DNA of 64,000 nt from Antrihabitans auranticaus. Lineage in GTDB: Bacteria > Actinomycetota > Actinomycetes > Mycobacteriales > Mycobacteriaceae. Under the pieces are notes generated by a model. It was given only the letters and a program-made list of their open reading frames with translations, did no database searches and was not told the origin of the DNA. Location: NCBI RefSeq assembly GCF_016481275.1, contig NZ_JAEMNW010000004.1:644308-708307 (forward strand), given 5' to 3'. Every line of letters starts with the position of its first letter. Position 1 is the stretch's first letter. The position numbers were made by a program, and so were the translations under genes. This document shows positions 60,148-64,000 of the stretch, in pieces.

Positions 60148-62898
60148 CTACGCCGAATCCAAGTCGATTCTCATGAGCTCGGCACGAGATGCGATGTCGA
60201 GCTTGTTGAATACCTTGTGCAGGTGATACTCGACAGTTCTGGAGCTCAGGAACAGTTGCTCGGCGATCTCCTGATTGCGGAGACCCTCGCCGGCGAGTTT
60301 GCTGATTCGCAGCTCCTGAGGCGTCAGGCTCTGTGCGGCTCCGGGCAGCCGCCGGGTTGCGTTCTCCCCACTGGCACGTAGCTCGGTGCGTGCCCGATCC
60401 GCCCACGGCAGAGCACCCATGCGCTCGAAACGCTCACTCGCCGAACGCAACAGCGGACGTGCCTCGTTGCGGAAGCGCTGCCGCCGCAGGGTCTCACCGA
60501 GCAGTAGAGCGGTGCGGCTCGCTTGAAACATTCGCGGAGCTGTTTCGTGGTAGGTCAGCGCGGTTCGGTAGTTGTCCACTGCGGTTGCTCCGTCGGACAA
60601 CATTCCCCGTGAATGGGAAACCATCGCAAGCACCGAGGGAACTCGGCTCGTGAGCGCCCATTTCTCGAATTCGTCCAGGGCGCGGCGACCGACATCGGGC
60701 TCACCTGCGCGGACCGCCGCTTCGATGAGGTCGGGTGTCGAGAAGCGGGCGATTGCATGGTGGGCGTAGCTGTCGGGTCCCGCCATGCGGTCGAGCGCGA
60801 GCTGTGGCCTTCCCATTCCGAGCTCGAGGAGTCCGAGCGACCAAGCCGCGAGGGCTGCAACGATGTTCAGACGGCGGGGCACGGCCAGTCCGAGTACTTC
60901 ACCCGCATGCCGGCGGCACGCGTCCTCGTCGCCGCGCGCGCCCTCGACCAACGCCAGGCATGCCAGCGGGTACGACTGATCCTGGCCGACGTCGCGCGCA
61001 AGGCTGATCGCCTCCAGCGCATTGGTTGCGGCGTCTGTGAACCGTCCCGAGAGGAACTCACAGTAGGCCAAGCGGCCTAATGCAGGAACCAGGGAACCGA
61101 TCGCTCCGGTTGCACGAGCATGGCCGACAGCTCGGAGGTAAATCGAGGACGCCGTATGTGCGTCACAGAGATACAGCGCCGCCCGCGCAGCCCATTGCAG
61201 CTGCATCGGATCCGACAGGTTCTCCGTGCCGTCGAGCACATCGTTCATTCGTGAGGTGGCCGCGGGGCCACTTCCCGCGAGGCTCTGCGCGCCGTCGATG
61301 AGCATGTTGATGCCGATCGCGTCCCCCGGATTTCGTGGTTTCGCATCGAGTGCCAGCTGTTTGATCTCCGCAAGTTGGGCGATGTCACCCGTCGCGGTCG
61401 CGGCCTCACCCGCAGCCTGCAGCGCGCCGAATGCCAGATCGGAGCCGGCCTGCAACGCCGTACGGTAGCCTTCGGCGAGAATACCGAAACTCTTGTCCAC
61501 CATGCCGTTTCGTAGTTCGATGAGGCCGCGCAGGAACTGCACCTTCGCCAGATACGCGGGTGCGATCGGCAACGGTGCGGCCTCGTCGAGCAGTGTGATC
61601 GCCTGCGCTGCCCGCCCCGCCCGCCAGGCGAGGTCCGCGGCTTCCAGCAACCGCCTGCCTCGCTCGGCTCGATCGCTGCTCAACGCGGCCGCGCGCGTCA
61701 ACGCAGTCGCCGCCGCGCCGAGTCCGCCGCGTTGGATTGCCCGTTCCGCAGATCCCTCGAGCGCTTGTGCCGCTTCCTCGTTCGGTCCGATGTGCGACGC
61801 GGCGAGATGCCACGCCCGCCGGTCTTCCCACTGGGCCCCCGCGGTTTCCATCGATTGCGACAGTTCCCGGTGGGCATCGAGCCTGTCGGCGGTCGTCGCG
61901 TGTTGATATATCGCTGACATCACCAGGGGATGGCGGAATTCGATTGCGTTGCCCGAAACCCGGATCAGACCTGCCTCCTCTGCTGGACCGAGGGCGCGAA
62001 CGTCCAGTCCGCGGCTGTCGGCCGCTCGCAGGAGGACTCCGAGGTCGCCGGTGCCTTCGGCAGCAGCCAACAGGAGAAGCGCCTGGGTGGCCGCGGGCAG
62101 GTCTGCGGCGCGGTCGGCAAACACTCGCTCGACCGTGGTATCGATCGCGAAGGGCTCGATCACCGGTTCGAGTCCGGTCAGCTGGTCCGGGCCGAGCGAA
62201 CGCAGAAATACCAACAGGGCCAGTGGATTACCAGCTGCCCGACCCGCCAGGGCGGACTTCACGTGATCGCCTATCAGCGGGGCGCGCTCTGCGATCAGCC
62301 CGGCCGCACCTGCATCGTCGAGAACATTCACTCGGATCTCGGGCAGCCCGGAAGATTCGAGCAGCCCGCCAGGATCCGGCCGCGTGCCAAAGACGACGAC
62401 CACGCCTTCGGCTTCGAGGCGGCGACTTGCGAAGACAAGCGCACTCAACGACGCGGTGTCGAACCAATGTGCGTCGTCCACGAGGCACACGAGTCCGGCA
62501 CCCGCGGCGGCCCGTCCGAGCAGCGTCAGGACCGCAACGCCGACCAGAAAAGGATCCGCACCACTGCCGATTTCCAATCCGAAGGCGGTGCTCAACGCGG
62601 CACGCTGCGGTGGTGGGAGCGCGCCGATCCCGTCGGAGAGCGGCCTGAGTAATTGGTGCAGTGCCGCGAACGGAAGATCCCGTTCGGACTCGACGCCTCT
62701 TCCGCGCAAACACACGCGGTCACCGGCACGCCGCGCGACGTCGTCGATCAGGGCAGTCTTCCCGATCCCGGGCTCGCCGCGCAGGATCAACGCGCCGCTC
62801 AGACCCTCATCGACTCGAGCGAGTAGCCGATCCAGCTCGGCTACTTCAGCCTGCCTTCCGTGGAGCACCGTGCGGATGCTACGCCGCGAATGCCGCAT
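60148..62898 (-). CDS. LuxR family regulator of the LAL type (ATPase + TPR + HTH)
   Basis: 916 residues. N-terminal AAA-type ATPase with Walker A GEPGIGKTAL (41-50) and Walker B LVCLVDDAHW; a long middle of helical TPR-like repeats; and a C-terminal LuxR helix-turn-helix (LTPQELRISKLAGEGLRNQEIAEQLFLSSRTVEYHLHKVFNKL). LAL proteins (MalT type) are ATP-dependent activators. Start ATG lies inside the end of the DedA gene (20-base overlap), so the two are co-transcribed. Targets unknown; the MFS exporter next door is a candidate. Confidence 0.9.
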   Translation of the reverse strand: MRHSRRSIRTVLHGRQAEVAELDRLLARVDEGLSGALILRGEPGIGKTALIDDVARRAGDRVCLRGRGVESERDLPFAALHQLLRPLSDGIGALPPPQRAALSTAFGLEIGSGADPFLVGVAVLTLLGRAAAGAGLVCLVDDAHWFDTASLSALVFASRRLEAEGVVVVFGTRPDPGGLLESSGLPEIRVNVLDDAGAAGLIAERAPLIGDHVKSALAGRAAGNPLALLVFLRSLGPDQLTGLEPVIEPFAIDTTVERVFADRAADLPAATQALLLLAAAEGTGDLGVLLRAADSRGLDVRALGPAEEAGLIRVSGNAIEFRHPLVMSAIYQHATTADRLDAHRELSQSMETAGAQWEDRRAWHLAASHIGPNEEAAQALEGSAERAIQRGGLGAAATALTRAAALSSDRAERGRRLLEAADLAWRAGRAAQAITLLDEAAPLPIAPAYLAKVQFLRGLIELRNGMVDKSFGILAEGYRTALQAGSDLAFGALQAAGEAATATGDIAQLAEIKQLALDAKPRNPGDAIGINMLIDGAQSLAGSGPAATSRMNDVLDGTENLSDPMQLQWAARAALYLCDAHTASSIYLRAVGHARATGAIGSLVPALGRLAYCEFLSGRFTDAATNALEAISLARDVGQDQSYPLACLALVEGARGDEDACRRHAGEVLGLAVPRRLNIVAALAAWSLGLLELGMGRPQLALDRMAGPDSYAHHAIARFSTPDLIEAAVRAGEPDVGRRALDEFEKWALTSRVPSVLAMVSHSRGMLSDGATAVDNYRTALTYHETAPRMFQASRTALLLGETLRRQRFRNEARPLLRSASERFERMGALPWADRARTELRASGENATRRLPGAAQSLTPQELRISKLAGEGLRNQEIAEQLFLSSRTVEYHLHKVFNKLDIASRAELMRIDLDSA

Positions 62899-63568
62899 TT
62901 ATCCGCGTTTGGTCTCGAGCTTGTTCGGGCGGTCCGGGCTCCCGGCGACGCTTCGACAGCCACCGCCGAACTAGGGCGACCAAGACGACGACGGGTACAC
63001 CGATCGACCCGACAGCGGTCCGAACGTCGTCGTCTGCGCCCAGTACGCCGCCGATCGACACGAGCAGCGCAGCCCAGCACGTGACCGCCACCAACGTGAG
63101 AGCAGAAAACCACGCATAGGAGATGTTCGACGACGCAACGAAACGCGGCGCGAGCGTCCGTATCCCACCGACCAGTGGCCCAGCCAGGGCGACAGCTTGG
63201 GGATGCCGGGCCGAAAGTGCCTGTGCGCGAGCGAGTGCTGAGGCAATCTTGTTCGCAAACAACTTCGGACCGGTTCGTGCGATCGCGCGGCCGCGGCGTC
63301 GCGCCGCAATGAACGAATATTGACAACCGCACGAAGTCGCCGCGGCTGCGGTGGCGATTGCCGAACCGACGGAGACCACCTCCAGCCCGCTGAGCACGCC
63401 CAGTCCGAGAACGATCGTCGACCCGGGAATCGCGAGACCCACCAGGCAGCCGGCCTCTACGACGAGGACGCCCGCGATGAGGGCAAGCAGCAATGGTGGT
63501 GCCACGTTCGCGCCGAGGCTCTCGATCGAGGAAAGGATCCACGAATCCAGATCGCCTGCGTTGATCAT
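62879..63568 (-). CDS. DedA/SNARE-associated family membrane protein
   Basis: 229 residues with about five hydrophobic segments. VLVVEAGCLVGLAIPGSTIVLGLGVLSG and the GGIRTLAPRFVASSNISYAWF block correspond to the two DedA landmarks (the E...PGE-like and the G...R...PxxAG-like motifs), with the acidic and Gly-Arg positions kept but several others changed. DedA proteins are membrane lipid or proton-linked transport factors. Overlaps the LAL gene by 20 bases. Confidence 0.78.
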   Translation of the reverse strand: MINAGDLDSWILSSIESLGANVAPPLLLALIAGVLVVEAGCLVGLAIPGSTIVLGLGVLSGLEVVSVGSAIATAAAATSCGCQYSFIAARRRGRAIARTGPKLFANKIASALARAQALSARHPQAVALAGPLVGGIRTLAPRFVASSNISYAWFSALTLVAVTCWAALLVSIGGVLGADDDVRTAVGSIGVPVVVLVALVRRWLSKRRREPGPPEQARDQTRINAAFAA

Positions 63569-63884
63569 CGGTCCGCTCCCGTCGCTCAGGAAGCGTGCGC
63601 ATCCTGTCGATCAAGGGTCCGAAATTCGGGGGTGTGATCGCATCCGTGTTCACCCCAGTCCGATGTGCAGCGGCACCCAGTACCTGCAAGTGATCACCAC
63701 AGTCGTCGTCGCCACCGCCAACCAATTCTGGCTCGATGGGAGCGTCGTCGTCGTACTGGTCGGAGTGGCAACCTGCCTCGCCACTGGAGCGATGGCAACG
63801 TCAGGGGATCGGTGACGACTTGGTGTTGAACCGCACCCTCCCTCGGGATCCGCACACGAAATAGGGCCCTAGAACGAGGCGGAT
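63569..63884. other. intergenic region, no gene assigned; probable IS end
   Basis: 316 bases between the DedA start and the transposase fragment. A 50-codon frame with one hydrophobic stretch (63663-63815, plus strand) lacks a ribosome site and is not called. From about 63822 the sequence beginning GGTGTTGAACCGCACCC resembles the tip of an IS30-type element, which would place the inverted repeat here; its partner is outside the window. Confidence 0.3.
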
Positions 63885-64000
63885 TCAAGCGGTGGTTGCA
63901 ACAGCGGGTGGATTTGGTGGATTGGACAGTAGCTCGTCGAGGACTTCGGCCGGCTTTTTCCAGCCGAGAGTTTTGCGGGGGCGGTTGTTGAGTTGCGCGG
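63885..64000 (-). mobile_element. IS30 family transposase, C-terminal end (partial)
   Basis: The minus strand is open from the right edge to a TGA at 63885. It encodes AQLNNRPRKTLGWKKPAEVL, the highly conserved tail of the IS30 DDE catalytic domain, then a short Pro-rich end. The main body lies beyond the window. It marks an insertion element at the right border of the island. Confidence 0.88.

Noticed and set aside
63663..63815. 50-codon plus-strand frame with a hydrophobic stretch
   Set aside because: No ribosome site, no recognisable family, and it lies beside the probable end of an IS element; left as intergenic.
1..64000. tRNA and rRNA genes
   Set aside because: Intergenic stretches were read for clover-leaf patterns and conserved rRNA blocks; none was seen. 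A covariance search was not possible.

Overview
High-GC DNA with GTG and TTG starts, many 4-bp start/stop overlaps, a complete mce operon, an ECF42-type sigma operon and DUF732/DUF6069 proteins. This points to an actinobacterium of the order Mycobacteriales, most likely Rhodococcus or a close Nocardiaceae relative (inference from gene content; no rRNA or tRNA gene was seen). Nearly all of the window is coding.

Left part (1-24.7 kb) is mixed accessory metabolism: the end of an MFS transporter; an alpha/beta hydrolase and a secreted lipase; a TetR/amine-oxidase pair; a divergent flavoprotein/TetR pair; nitroreductase, AraC regulator and methyltransferase; a DUF732 secreted protein; an ECF42 sigma factor with its DGPF partner and a DUF6069 membrane protein that share one promoter motif; hydrolase, amidotransferase and PoxB-like enzyme; an SDR / ferritin-like / flavin monooxygenase / MerR module; and a carotenoid-desaturase-like flavoprotein divergent from a MarR-MFS operon.

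Middle (24.8-47.7 kb) looks like a catabolic island of unknown substrate. A GntR regulator precedes a leftward six-gene operon (2-oxoacid dehydrogenase E1 beta and alpha, cupin, free-standing lipoyl domain, FAH-type hydrolase, BKACE) and a divergent hydrolase-acyl-CoA ligase operon. A second leftward operon encodes two FAD monooxygenases, a free-standing E2 acyltransferase core, a tandem EthD protein and a luciferase-like flavin enzyme. The E2 is thus split into a lipoyl protein and a catalytic protein in two operons. A TetR gene and a nine-gene mce operon follow. A near-identical 17-bp palindrome lies upstream of both the mce operon and the monooxygenase operon, which ties import to catabolism.

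Right part (47.9-57.1 kb) is a meta-cleavage pathway around divergent promoters with three 20-bp iterons: leftward TetR-mhpD-mhpF-mhpE-Tat amidohydrolase-acyltransferase-25-aa ORF; rightward MhpA-like hydroxylase, C-C hydrolase, extradiol dioxygenase. The last 7 kb hold a thioesterase, a DUF2867 protein, an MFS exporter, a large LuxR (LAL) regulator, a DedA protein and the 3' end of an IS30-type transposase. Three copies of a palindromic intergenic repeat (24.7, 37.8, 47.8 kb) and one long palindrome (33.0 kb) are scattered through the island.
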